Positions 35,990 to 46,509 of a stretch of 64,000 bases of DNA are shown in pieces. A program made the translations under genes and the position numbers. Position 1 is the stretch's first letter; every line of letters begins with the position of its first letter. The stretch comes from Atriophallophorus winterbourni. Its lineage: Eukaryota; Platyhelminthes; Trematoda; Plagiorchiida; Microphallidae. Where the stretch lies: NCBI GenBank assembly GCA_013407085.1, contig JACCGJ010013582.1, forward strand, positions 62,001 to 126,000, given 5' to 3'. The notes beneath the pieces were generated by a model, which was given only the letters and a program-made list of their open reading frames with translations, did not search any database and was not told where the DNA came from.

Positions 35990-36663
35990 TTTATGCCTTC
36001 TCCATGAGCGGTGTCTCATTGGTCCATATGTTGCAGCAGGTGGAAATGCTGGTTGAATAAATTTGTTGTTGAGTGCCACGCTTCCAGGAATTCTCACATC
36101 CGTCGGTCGTTTCCTCTGGCTAATATTCTTGTGCGGTCCCAGTCGATCTTATGTTCAAATCGATCAATATGTATTGAAATCACTGAATTCCGGTCATGTC
36201 CGCGTACGGACAACTGGTGTTCGTTTTGTCTTGTGCTGAGTTAGCGACCTGTTTGTCCGACGTACTTTGTTTCGCAGTTTCTGCATGTAGACGAAATTCG
36301 ACTGTTCTTCTTTTGCCACTTTGTCTTTCGTGTTAATAAAGTGGTTGCGAAGTGTTGATGCTGGTTTATGCGCAAGTCGATTCCAAGTAGCCAAAGTACT
36401 CAAGCTGCGATTTCGGAGAATAGTTCGATATAGGGCAGAGTGCGTCTGCTTCTGTTTTTCTTTGGGTTTTTTTGTTGGGGGCGGTTGAACCTGTTGCGCA
36501 GTATGAATCTCGTTGGATATCCATTTATCTGGAAGACTTTGAACACATATATTCCTTCTTTCCTTCTCAGTTCATGTGTATTGCATTGGGTTACCGCTCT
36601 TTTAAGTAGGATCCTGACGCAACTGCGTTGGTGAGTGTCCGGATGTTTGCTGTGAAAGTTCAT
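35990..36663 (-). pseudogene. Penelope linker and GIY-YIG endonuclease
   Basis: A minus-strand frame from 36,663 reads NFHSKHPDTHQRSCVRILLKRA and INGYPTRFI, the usual PLE linker after RT. From 36,403 a second frame carries the zinc-linked GIY-YIG domain (CRNCETKYVGQTGR-like near 36,270), then NRTRILA and EFLEAWHST (36,150-36,080). The same order is seen at 16.7-17.1 kb. Frameshifts are present. Confidence 0.75.
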
Positions 36664-36866
36664 TATTTGATCCGTGTGTGTGGTTTACGGTAGACGCAGG
36701 TCTCTAAAGTTCATTCGCTTGTCCGCTTTACTTGAACATACAGGAATGGTTAACAGCCGTAAACTTCAGTTTCCTATGTAAATTTGATTCTAGTAAATAC
36801 ACAATTGATCAGTCAATGTAATTCCTCCAGTTCTGTTCTTTCCATAATTACAAAAGTGTCGTTCAC

Positions 36867-37772
36867 CTAGCGCATCCATAATTTTGGTCGGATTATTGGC
36901 AGGGCAATTCGTTCCAAACAGTGCATAACTGCCTCATCAACTAAGCTGGAAATCGGTGATCCCATTGGCGTTCCTCGAATTTGTTCATAGATCTCTCCAT
37001 TGAACTTGCAGTCCGTTTGAAGACACACCTCGATCAATTCCTCTGAACTTTCGTGTGGCAATCGATTTTCATTATGTTCCGTTCCTTTTTTATTAAGTAA
37101 ACATGATATAGTTCGCTTGGCGATTGTTCTGTCGATTGACGTGAATAATAATAATAATATTAATAATAATAATAATAATAATACTATATTCTTGGTAAAC
37201 CGAGGCATGCAAACCATGATCAGGTTATCAATGTGTACAGAATAAATAAATTATAAAATGACCTTATCTAGCGGAATTTTTGAACATTTTGCTGATTAAT
37301 AAAGGATGGTAAATTTACAAGGGTAAGAAGGTTAACTTTTTTTTCGCAATGTCACACAGTAATAAAGTTCCATCTAGATTGCATCGAAATAATCAAATGA
37401 AGGGGATGCGATTAATTCTGGAGCAGAAGTTGAAAGAAAAGAAAATAACGGAAGAAAAATTATGGAGGAAATAGTGGCCTTACGTCGAATGAAACTATTA
37501 GTTCATCCCTTTCGATCTTCACGTTCTTCAATGTCCGTTGTTCGGCAGAGTTACCAAATGTTCCGAATCTGCTACAAGGTATAAACATTTTCTCCGCAGT
37601 TTTTTAGATAACTTGTAAGTTGTCCTCCTTGCAAAGACAGTATTCGGTGCATTGGAATATTTTCTTTGTGTATTTTTGGTAATCCGTAGAATCTGGGTAT
37701 AGTGGAGTCTTGCGTTTTTATTTTCGTATGTTCAACTCTATTCAGTTGTTTCATTAACTTAAATGTCTTCAA
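36867..37772 (-). pseudogene. Penelope-like reverse transcriptase
   Basis: PLE RT is related to telomerase and copies element RNA at nicked DNA. At 37,772-37,575 the frame shows PRFYGLPKIHKENIPMHRI, a Penelope signature. At 37,060-36,900 it shows a SSEELIEVCL, FNGEIYEQIRGTPMGSPISS block (RT motif B). The catalytic YVDD box follows near 36,880 but reads VNDTF after a stop, so it is dead. An AAT microsatellite (37,144-37,183) lies inside this region and may have replaced coding sequence. Confidence 0.8.
37144..37183. repeat. (AAT)n microsatellite
   Basis: A run of AAT/TAA trinucleotides with one interruption, inside the PLE RT region. Confidence 0.95.
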
Positions 37773-37950
37773 GGTCGCGTTGATTTTTCGTTTATCCGTC
37801 TGTATGGTGTTGTGTCACAAAGTAGTTTTTCAGCTTTCTCGATATATTCCGCCTTGTTCATCACGACGGTCATTCTTCCTTTGTCAGTGAGAAGTATAAC
37901 GATGTTTTGATCTCGTTTCAGTTTCCAACTACAAAATGCTTCGAAAGAGG

Positions 37951-37994
37951 TTTTGCTGATGATGTCATCTAGCCTGATGACGATACGTCCAAAA
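37951..37994 (+). ncRNA. Hammerhead-like motif, Penelope tail (plus copy)
   Basis: TTTTG, CTGATGA, T, GTCATC - TAGCCT - GATGAC, GATA (expected GAAA), CGTC, CAAAA. It keeps the core CTGATGA and all six stem II pairs. One core base is altered (A14 to T) and one stem I pair is weakened. Compared with 17,160, the damage sits at different bases of the same box, so the shared ancestor very probably had GAAA. Confidence 0.6.
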
Positions 37995-38061
37995 ACATCA
38001 ACGCAAGCTCGGCAAACACAAGTTGAACACCATACACATCATGAGTTACAAATATTTTTCT

Positions 38062-38191
38062 CTATTGCTGTGTTACGCTCTTGGTAGTCTGATGCCTTAC
38101 GACCTGAGCTACCAACCTACGTTTGAACGATCGAGAATAATTTGTCATGAATGTTTCTTTTAACCTGCACATTTAAGTAGCATCAAAACTG
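38062..38191 (-). repeat. Satellite unit fragment between PLE and Gypsy insertions
   Basis: The tRNA-like head (GCCTTACGACCTGAGCTACC in plus reading) and the following body up to AGCATCAAAAC match the array. The unit continues after the Gypsy element at 42,454 (AAACCAGATCAGTCGAG), showing one unit split by that insertion. Confidence 0.85.
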
Positions 38192-38478
38192 TTGAGGAAC
38201 TATTATTATGTTTCTCAAAAACTCATTATAGCTTATAACTCATTTCAATATATTATTATCTATTCTGATTGATCCATTTTGTCAGCTATAATGTTTCAGT
38301 GTACAAATACACACGAGCTGCACCCTAATGGCTTTTCGGCCAGAGAGGGTAACGCCTTTGTTTTTCGTACGCGTAGTGTTGGGTTTAGTTAGTCACTTGT
38401 GACTAATAGCATGAAGGTTTTCATTGTGAAACATTTTTGGTAATTAATACTTAGGTTCCACTCGGGTAATATGTAACA
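38192..38478 (+). repeat. 5' LTR of the Gypsy element in the satellite
   Basis: Starts TGTTGAGGAACTAT and ends TAATATGTAACA. It pairs with 42,147-42,453, from which it differs by scattered substitutions and about 20 bp of small gaps. Confidence 0.9.
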
Positions 38479-38513
38479 TTATTGGCGACGGGGATTTTAA
38501 TTTTTTTTAAACA

Positions 38514-38750
38514 ATGGATCAGATCAAATTGGAAATTTTGCTCGAACAGCAAATAAAGTTGATGGAATTAATAATTCAAAGTGCTACTCCAGGTACTCCA
38601 GAAAGCAGAAGTGCTCCACCATCCTTCGATGGTATTGCTAATAGTATCCATGAATTTAATTTCGACGCTGAGGCTTATGTCACGTTCGAAACGTGGTTTC
38701 GTTGGTTTGCTGCACAGAACGACGTGTGGAAAGTGAGAATTCTACTTTGA
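38514..38750 (+). pseudogene. Gypsy gag fragment
   Basis: An ATG-started frame of 78 codons shortly after the primer site. FETWFRWFAAQNDVW resembles the conserved capsid segment of K02A2.6-type Gag. A stop at 38,748-38,750 ends it. The same frame then continues (CELDKICNIILPQNPRD-like) to about 38,880 and on to 39,075 with further stops. A GHKDGFC remnant near 39,403-39,423 marks the end of a former zinc knuckle. Confidence 0.7.
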
Positions 38751-39153
38751 AAACTTAGCCCCTGTGAACTCGATAAAATTTGCAACATTATCTTGCCACA
38801 AAACCCACGCGATCGTTCATTCATACAGACGGTCGAAACACTGAAACAACTATTTAAAGACAGGTCATCACTCTGTAACACACGTTATCGTTGACTAAAT
38901 CTGGTTATGCAGGAATTTGACGATTGCTTAACACATATGGGCATTGTTAACAGAGAGTGCGAGCGGTTTGAGCTTGGGTCAATAACGGACGATCAACTTA
39001 AATCGCTAATATTTACATGCAGTCTCCAGTCTTATGGTTTCACAGATATCAGGACCAAGTTCCTTAATCGATGGTAACAGCACCCCTCACTCACTCTCCA
39101 AGCCATTGGTGACGAATATCTTTGATTGGTAAGTCTTTAACGGGATTCGGCTA

Positions 39154-39684
39154 TTGTCCAATATGGGGGGCATGGCGAAACTGCAGTCAATCTCTATCGG
39201 GATTCGGCTATGGTTCACCTCGGAAACCATGGTAAACATTCGGTGCACACAGTTCAAAAAAAGATACCCATTTTGGCCCGAAATCAATCTGGTTGCCAGT
39301 AACCAACTCCATCTTCGCCAGAATCCAGGAAGCTTCCTTCTTCGTGTTGGCTATGCGGCACATGGCATTTCACCACATTCTTCCCGTTCCAGCAACATGG
39401 TTGGTCACAAGGATGGTTTCTGTCAACAGAATATTGGTCCCTCAAGTTCTTCACACAAACCTTCAAAAAAGTCACCTTCTCTTTTTTCTGCCTTCCAGGT
39501 CAACGCAGACGATCGGAGAAAATTCGTAATGGTCCAGATAAACGGTCAATCTGTTCGATTGCAGTTGGACACTGCATCGGAAATGACGAGCATTTCTCGG
39601 AAACTTTGGCGGAAACTTGGTTCCCCAGAACTAAATCCTACGATTCGAAAGCTCAACGGTCGTAGGCACGTGCTACGTGTCTAA
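39154..39684 (+). pseudogene. Gypsy protease region
   Basis: The frame includes the zinc-knuckle remnant (GHKDGFCQ) and then the protease: VQINGQSVRLQLDTASEMTS near 39,530-39,590. The active-site DTG/DTS has become DTAS, which should abolish catalysis since glycine there is nearly invariant. The frame stops at 39,682-39,684 before RT. Position 39,154 is the frame limit, not a demonstrated start. Confidence 0.72.
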
Positions 39685-39701
39685 CTCACAACTCAACCTG
39701 T

Positions 39702-40960
39702 TTGGCTCTCGATTGGTTCGATCTTCTCGATTTGGCTCGCCTTCCGATCAGTGAAATTTACAACCAAGTACAAGAAACCGAAATTCTGCAGACAACGCGT
39801 GACGCGATGAAGCTTGAACATGCAACCGTGTTTACAAACGAACTTGGAACATGTAACATGACGCAATCCAAACTCCATCTCAAAAATGACGCAAAGCCTG
39901 TATTCCATCCGAAACGACCTGTGCCGTATGCATTTCTACCACAAGTAGAAACTGAACTTCAAAGGCTAGAAGATCAAGGTGTTTTCCTCTTTTTCGTAAC
40001 GTAATCTACATGGGCCGCACCCATTGTTGTCGTTATAAAGCCGAATGGATGCATCCGAATCGGCGCCGTTTTTTTCAACTGGTTAAAATGCAGTTTTGTA
40101 AACTCACCACAATTCATTACCTGTCGCAGATGATTTGTTCACATTGCTCAATGTTGGTAAATATTTCGCAAAGCTCGATTCAGCTGACGCCAATCTACAG
40201 ATCGAAGTTGCACCTGAATAACGAGAACTGATAGCGATTAATACCCAAAAGGGATTGTTCTAGAATTAGCGTCTTCGTTTTGGTGTAAAGACTGCTCCAA
40301 CCGTTTTTCAACAACTGATGGACGCCATTATGTCCGGCATTCAGGTGATACCGCATACCTGAACGAGCTATTTATTATCGGTTTCTCTGAAGAAAAACTC
40401 GATGGTCGCATCAACCAGACAATGCAACATATTGCTGAAAGTGGTTTACGCCTTCGTCGAGAGAAATGCCAGTTCTATATGAAATCAATAAAATAACTTG
40501 CTCTCCTTTTCGATAAGAGTGAACACCACCCTGACCCAGGCAACATACAATCAATCCAGCAGATGACGGCTCCAAAAGATGTTGCATCCCTGCGATCATT
40601 ACTTGGTTCGAAAAGTTATTACAGCGCATTCCTGTCATCAGTCCATACTGTGCGTCCACCGCTTAATCGACTTCTTTGAAAAGATGTCCCATGGAATCGG
40701 TCAAGAGAATGCGAAACAGATTTTATGAACCTAAAATCACTGTTTTCATATAATATGTTACTGACGGATTACGATTCAAAACTGTCGGTTGTCGTGGCAG
40801 CCGATGCATCTGGATACGGTGTGAATGCTGTAATTCTTCTCAAATTTCTCGATGGAAATGATAAGGCGACCATGCATGATTCACGATCATTGACTCGAGC
40901 CGAACGCAACTATGGTTCAATCGGAAAAAAAGCATTAGCTCTGATCTTCTCGGTCAACTG
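39702..40960 (+). pseudogene. Gypsy RT and RNase H region
   Basis: The RT N-terminus is clear (LHLKNDAKPVFHPKRPVPYA, then EVETELQRLEDQGV-like, 39,880-39,990). After frame changes come KPNG near 40,045, a YFAKLDSADA-like block near 40,160-40,195 (catalytic Asp), a TAPTVFQQLMD block near 40,300 and EKCQFY near 40,465. The YVDD box is lost in a gap near 40,345. The connection and RNase H part (40,725-40,960) is open for 78 codons and keeps VVAADASGYGVNAV (catalytic Asp), then SLTRAERNYGSIGKKALAL. The whole is nonfunctional. Confidence 0.8.
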
Positions 40961-41479
40961 ATTTTACAAATCGATCTATGGTCGTCACTTTACATTGCTG
41001 ACCAACACAAGACTTTTATCTCGATATTCGGCTCAAAAATAGTATACCAGCACATTCTGCAAACCGGTTACAACGATGGTCTCTCACGCTATTAGGATAC
41101 GATCTCGATATACAATATCGCCGTTCTGAAAACTTTGGTAAAACGGCGGCGCTGTCCCGCCTAATTCCGGTTTCAGATCGAACAGACGAGGATACTGTCA
41201 TTGCATGCGTTTTCATCAAGCAAGCTATGCAGCGACAATTTGATGACGCAGTGCGGGGATTGCCTGCTAGAGCTGGGGACATAAAGCAATGTACGCAATT
41301 CGACGAAACTCTGTTTTGCAAGTAATCATCTATACTCACTGTGTTTGGCCGAAAATTACGCCTGCTGGTGAACTATCGCAATTCTTCAAAAGGCGTGATT
41401 CGCTTTCAATTACTGACGAGTGCCCAATTCTCAATGTTGTTGTTCCAAAGAATCTACGCATTTGTGTCCTTTGACAATT

Positions 41480-42000
41480 TCACAATGGGCACTCAGGCAT
41501 TCAACGCATGAAGGCGATCTCTGGAATTTTTTCTGATTAGATTCGTATGGTCGCAGATAATGATCTATTCGGCAAGTCGTGCGGTCAATGTCAGCAAGCA
41601 GCTAAGATGCCAAACTGTGTACCAATTCCACCAGGGCCTACGCCAAAAAACCGTGGCAACGATTTCATGTCTCTTTCGCTGGTCCAATAAACGGTGTCAG
41701 GTACCTTGTCGTGATCGATTCTTACTCGAAATAGCCCGAAATCATCAAGATGTCATCTGCTACATCCAACAACGCGATTAGCACTATGCGTCCTTTGTGT
41801 AGTCAGCATGGATTACCAAAAACTCTCGTGTTCGATTATGACTCGCACGCCACCTGACTTCACCATTCTCAGTCAAATGGCCAGTTTGAACGCTTCGTCG
41901 ACACATTCGAACTTGCTCTTCTGAATTCACGTGGGAAGGGGATATCCGTCGATAGTCTTCAACCTTTTCTGCTGGTTTACAGTAGTACGCCGAACGCTAC
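41480..42000 (+). pseudogene. Gypsy integrase remnants
   Basis: In changing frames, the sequence resembles an integrase zinc-binding part (GHSGIQRMKA near 41,490-41,515, then a C..C box near 41,580-41,595). Catalytic-core-like pieces follow (PFAGPINGVRYL-like near 41,680-41,710, and a QSNGQFERFVDTF-like stretch near 41,875-41,910). No frame is intact, and the DDE residues cannot all be placed. Confidence 0.6.
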
Positions 42001-42146
42001 GTTGCCCAGCCGCTAAACCCTTGCCAAAGCACTCATTTGCAGAAAGCTACGATCTTGGAACAATGCTTTGCTGCCCAAGTCAACCAAACCGGCGCCTAAT
42101 CAGGATCAACAGTCTTGCTTCGATCCAGGAAAATCGAGAGAGTAAA

Positions 42147-42453
42147 TGTTGAGGAACTATTTTTATTTTCCTCAAAAACTCATTATAATTTATAACTCAT
42201 TATAATGTATGATTTTTGATTCTGATTGGTCCATTTTGTCGGTCATATTGATTCAGTGTAAAACACACATGAGCGGCAGCCTAATGGTTTTCGGTCAGAG
42301 ACGGTAACGCTCTTTGTCTGAACCGCTTGCTTTTGTTCTTGAAACGCGAAGTGTTGGGTTTAGTAATTCACTTGTGACTAATAGCATAAAGGTTTTCGGT
42401 GTTGAACATTTTGGGTAATTATTACTTCGATTCTACTCAGGTAATATATAACA
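42147..42453 (+). repeat. 3' LTR of the Gypsy element in the satellite
   Basis: Same TGTTGAGGAACTAT start as the 5' LTR, ending TAATATATAACA. The next bases resume the satellite unit that was interrupted at 38,191. Confidence 0.9.
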
Positions 42454-45361
42454 CAAACCAGATCAGTCGAGAAAGAGCCAGCGTTGGTGCATTGTATTTC
42501 GGTAACTAGTCATCAGTACCAAGTCCTTTGAAATATTAACAAAGATTATCACAACGATTCACATAGCAAGCAATGTACACAAGTTTCGCTCCTATAAGAG
42601 CTCATAAGTAGTGCATATAATGTATCGGGCCTAAATACGAAGCAGGACCATTACCATTGTTGTTTTGATGCCTTACGACCTTAGCTAGCGACCTACGTTT
42701 GACCGATCACGATTAAGTTTTCATGAATGTTTCTTCAAACTAGCACATTTGAGTAGCGTCCAAAGCCCGAACAGTCGAAAAGGAGCCAGCAACATCTATT
42801 GTGGTGGTTTAAACGATCTGATCTTCTTGTCAGGTCCTCTCATCAGATATCGTGGAAGCTTACACCGATTAAACCTGACTGGCATTGTTGTTAATTTAGT
42901 GCATGTAGAGATGGTTCATTATGTTTTTAGCTACTACCCATCAGGACCAAGTCGTTCGAAATAATCAAAATGTTTATCACGACAGTCCACTTTGAACAAA
43001 TAAACTACAGTTAAGCTCTTATTAGTACTCATGAGCGGTACATTTCCTGTCAAGGGTCTCAATCGAACACAAGGCCTTCTCCATTATAGTCTAATGCCTT
43101 ACGACCTGAGCTACCAACCTATGTTTGACCATCAGGAATAAGTCTTCATGAATATTTCTATCGTCTTGCACATGCAAGTAGCATCTAAACCCTGACCAGT
43201 CAGAAAGGAGACAGCAACATCTATTGTGGTCGTCCAACCGATATGATCTACTTGTTAGGTAATCTCATCGCATACCGTGTGAGCTGACACCGATGAAATC
43301 TGACGGACATTGTTATTAATAGAGTGTTAGAGTTTTCGTACATTATGTTCAGGCGACTACTCATCCGTAACAATTCATGCGAATTATTGACAAAGTTTAT
43401 CACGACAGAACACATTAGAAGCAATAGACTCGAGTTTCGCTCTTGTTAGAGCTACTCAGCAGTGAATTTCTTGCACCGGGTCTGAATCGAACACAGGTCC
43501 TTCAACATTGTACTTTCATACCTCAGGACCTGAGCTACCGACCCCCGTTTGGCCGATCGCGATTAAGTCTTCCTGAATGTTTCTACAAACTATCACATTT
43601 GAGTAGGCCCCATTCCCAACAAGTCAACAAGCAGCCAGCAACATCTCTTGTTGCTGTTTGACCGATCTGATCTCCATGTAAGGTGTCTCATCAGAAACCA
43701 TGGAAGCTAAAACCGATTGTTTATACCGTGCTTAGAAAGTTGGTTCTTTATGTTTTAGCGCTTACTTATCAATAACAAGTCTTTCGAAATATTCACGAAT
43801 TTTATCACATCAGTTCACTTTGAAACCAATGGACTCGAGTTTTGTTCATTTTAGAGCTCATCAGCGGTGTATATCTTGCATCATGTCTGAATTAAATCCA
43901 GGACTTTCACCCGTGTAGTCTTATGCCCTACAAGCTGAGCTACCGACCGCTGTTTAAACAATCGCGATTAAGTCTTCATGAATGTTTTACCAGACTTGCA
44001 CATTTGAGGAGCATATAAAGCCCTACCAGTCGAAAAGGTGCCAGCAACATCTCTTGTGATCGTCCAACCGATCTTATCTCATTGTTAAGTCTTCTCATCG
44101 CATACCGTTTAAGCTAACACCGATAAAATCTGACGATCATTGTTGTTTATAGAGTGCTTGGAGATTTCGTCCATTATGTTTTGGCGACAAGTCATCAGTA
44201 CCGAGTCATTTGAAATATTCACAAACTTTCATCACGACGGTCAACATTGGATGAACTGGACTAAAGTTTTGCTCTTATTAGAGCTTATCAGCAGTGCATA
44301 TGCTGCCTTGAGTCTGAGTGGAACTCAGGACCTTCGCCAACGTAGTCTCATGTCTTACGACCTCAGCTACTGACCTTGTTTGAACGATAACGATTAAGTC
44401 TTAATGAATATTTCTCCAAACTGGCACACTTGAATAGCGTCCAAAGCCCGACAAGTCGAGAATGGATCAGTAACATCTATTATGGTCGTCCAACCGTTCT
44501 GATCTTCTTGTCAGGTTTTTTTCATCGGATACACTCTAATCTAAGACCGATTTAATCTTGTGGACATTGCTGTTTATAGAGTGCTTGCGAGTAAGGTCAT
44601 AATGTTCTAGCGATTACTCATCAATAACAAGTCCTTCGAAATTTTCACAAAGGTTTCCACGACAGTCCACATGGGAAGCAAGGGACTCGAGTTTCCCTTT
44701 ATCAGAGCTCACAAGCAGTGCATATCCTGTTCCAGGTCTGACTGGCACATTTGGGTAGCGTCCAAACGCCGACCAGTCGAGAATTAGCCAGCAACATCTA
44801 ATGTGGTCGTCCAACCGATCTGATCTCATTGTCTGGACTGCATATTGGATAAAGTGTAAGCTAACACCGAATAAATCTGACGTGCATTGTTGCATAAACG
44901 TGCATGGAAAGTTGGAACATTATGTTTTTAGCGACTACTAATCAATAACAAGTCCTTCGAAATATTCACAGAGCTCAACACCACAATCCACATTAGAAGC
45001 AATAAAGTCTTTTTTTGCTATTATTATAGCTCATTAGCAGCGCATATCTTGTCCGTGGTCTGACTCCAACCCAGGACCTTTACCACTGTAGTCTAATTCC
45101 TAACGACCTGAGCTACCGAGTCCCGTTTGACCGATCGCATTTCAGTCTTCGTGGAGGTTTCTTTAGACCGGTATATTTGAGAAGTATTCGAAGCCCGATC
45201 AGTCGAGAAAGTGCCAGCAACAACTAATACCGACTAAATCTGAAGGGCATTATTGTTTATAGAGTGTTTGGAGAGTTATTTCATTATGTTTCGAAGACTA
45301 CTCATCAGTATCAAGTTCTTAGAAGGATTCACAAAGTTTATCACGGCAGTACAGGTTGAAA

Positions 45362-45406
45362 GCAATGGACTCCAGTTTCGCTCTTGTGAGAGCTCATCAG
45401 CAATGC
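45362..45406 (-). ncRNA. Hammerhead ribozyme, intact core (repeat copy 1)
   Basis: Minus strand in order: GCATTG (stem I), CTGATGA, GCTCT-CACA-AGAGC (5-bp stem II), GAAA, C, TGGA loop, GTC, CATTGC (stem I). All conserved bases and the GTC cleavage triplet are present. Stem III is two pairs (A-U, C-G) and stem I pairs 5 of 6, with one U-U mismatch. Cleavage is predicted after the C of GTC, between plus positions 45,367 and 45,368. It would release a unit-length RNA in tandem transcripts. Confidence 0.82.
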
Positions 45407-45787
45407 ATATACTGTCTCGGATCTCACTCGCACCCAGGACATTTAACATTGTACTATCATGCCATAAGACCTGCTCTACCGAACACCATTTTACCGATCG
45501 CAATTTATTCTTCATAAATTTTCCTCCAAACTGGTACATTCGAGTAATGTATGAATCTCGACCAGTCGATAAGAAGACAGCAACATCTATTGTGGTCTTC
45601 CAACAGATCTGATCTTCTTGTCAGGGCTTTCCATCAGATACAGTGTAATCTTACACCGATTTTATTCTGACGTGCATTGTTGTTTATATATTGTTTTGAG
45701 AGTAAGTTCATTACGTTTTAGCAATAGTCATTAGCACAAAGTCCTTCGAAATATTCACAAGCTTTATCACGACGGACCATATGGTAA

Positions 45788-45832
45788 ACACTGGGCTTGA
45801 TGTTTGCTCTTACAAGAGCTCATCAGCAGTGC
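45788..45832 (-). ncRNA. Hammerhead, stem I perfect but G12 lost (copy 1)
   Basis: GCACTG and CAGTGT form stem I (five Watson-Crick pairs plus one G-U). CTGATGA and GCTCT-TGTA-AGAGC are intact, but the GAAA box reads AAA and the cleavage triplet is GCC. Probably inactive. Same slot as 48,227 and 50,667. Confidence 0.7.
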
Positions 45833-46463
45833 ATATTTCGTTTCGGTTCTTACTCGAACGCAGGCCCTTCAAAGTGGTAGTCTCAAACATTACGATATGA
45901 GCTACCGAAACCGTTTGACCGATCGTGATTAAGTCTTCATGAATGTTTCTCCAAACTGGCACATTTGAGTAACGTTCAAAGCCTGACCAGTCGAGAAGCA
46001 GCCACCAGCATCTATTGTGGTCGTCCAACCGCTCTGATATCCTTGTCAGGTCTTCCCATCATATACAGTGTAAACTAACACCGAATAAATCTGACGGGCA
46101 TTGTTCTTTATAGAGTGCATGGAAAGTTGTTTCATTGTTTTTTGTCGACTACTCACCAGTATTAAGTCCTTCGAAATATTTACAATTTTTTTCACACGGT
46201 CCACAAAAAAGGTACATTTGAATAGAGTCTAAAGCCCGACCAGTCGAAAAAAAGACAGCAACACATATTTCCGTCGTCTAACCGATTCAATCTACATGCA
46301 GGTCTTGCTAGCAGATACAGTGTGTGCTTATACCGATTTAAATTTGACGGGCATTGTTGTTCATAGATTGTTTGGAGAGTTAGTGCATTATATTTGAGCA
46401 CAACTTATTTGTACCAAGCCCTTTGAAGTATTTACAACGCTTATCACGCCGGAACATATTGGT

Positions 46464-46509
46464 GAGACTGGGATTGAGTTTCGCTCTTACAGGAGCTCAT
46501 CAGCGGTGC
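46464..46509 (-). ncRNA. Hammerhead, core kept but cleavage triplet changed (copy 1)
   Basis: GCACCG, CTGATGA, GCTC with a CTGTA region then GAGC, GAAA, then CTCAATCC in place of CTCGAGTC. The catalytic boxes survive, but U16.1 of the triplet has become C. Stem I is weakened. Equivalent copies: 48,903-48,948 and 51,343-51,388. Confidence 0.65.

Larger units (their letters stand above)
35816..38061 (-). mobile_element. Penelope-like element with inverted tail copies
   Basis: This PLE reads from about 37,780 (RT start) down to 35,820 (tail). Both ends carry the PLE tail: 35,820-35,900 on the minus strand and 37,937-38,050 on the plus strand, giving a terminal inverted repeat of about 110 bp. 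Between them are RT segments (37,772-36,867), a linker and a GIY-YIG endonuclease (36,663-36,000). The element lies inside a satellite unit: left flank 35,395-35,815, right flank from 38,062, with about 70 bp of the unit lost at the site. Stops and frameshifts make it inactive. Confidence 0.8.
38192..42453 (+). mobile_element. Gypsy LTR retrotransposon with both LTRs, pseudogenised
   Basis: A 4.26-kb element with LTRs at both ends (287 and 307 bp), a candidate primer site TTGGCGACGGGG just inside the 5' LTR and a purine-rich tract (AAAATCGAGAGAGTAAA) before the 3' LTR. The internal order is gag, protease, RT, RNase H, integrase, all with stops and frameshifts. It is of a different Gypsy group from the CsRn1-like copies: the primer site differs, and the pol style recalls the nematode K02A2.6 type. 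It inserted into a satellite unit. Flanks AAAAC and CAAAC could be a 5-bp target duplication with one change. Confidence 0.88.
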
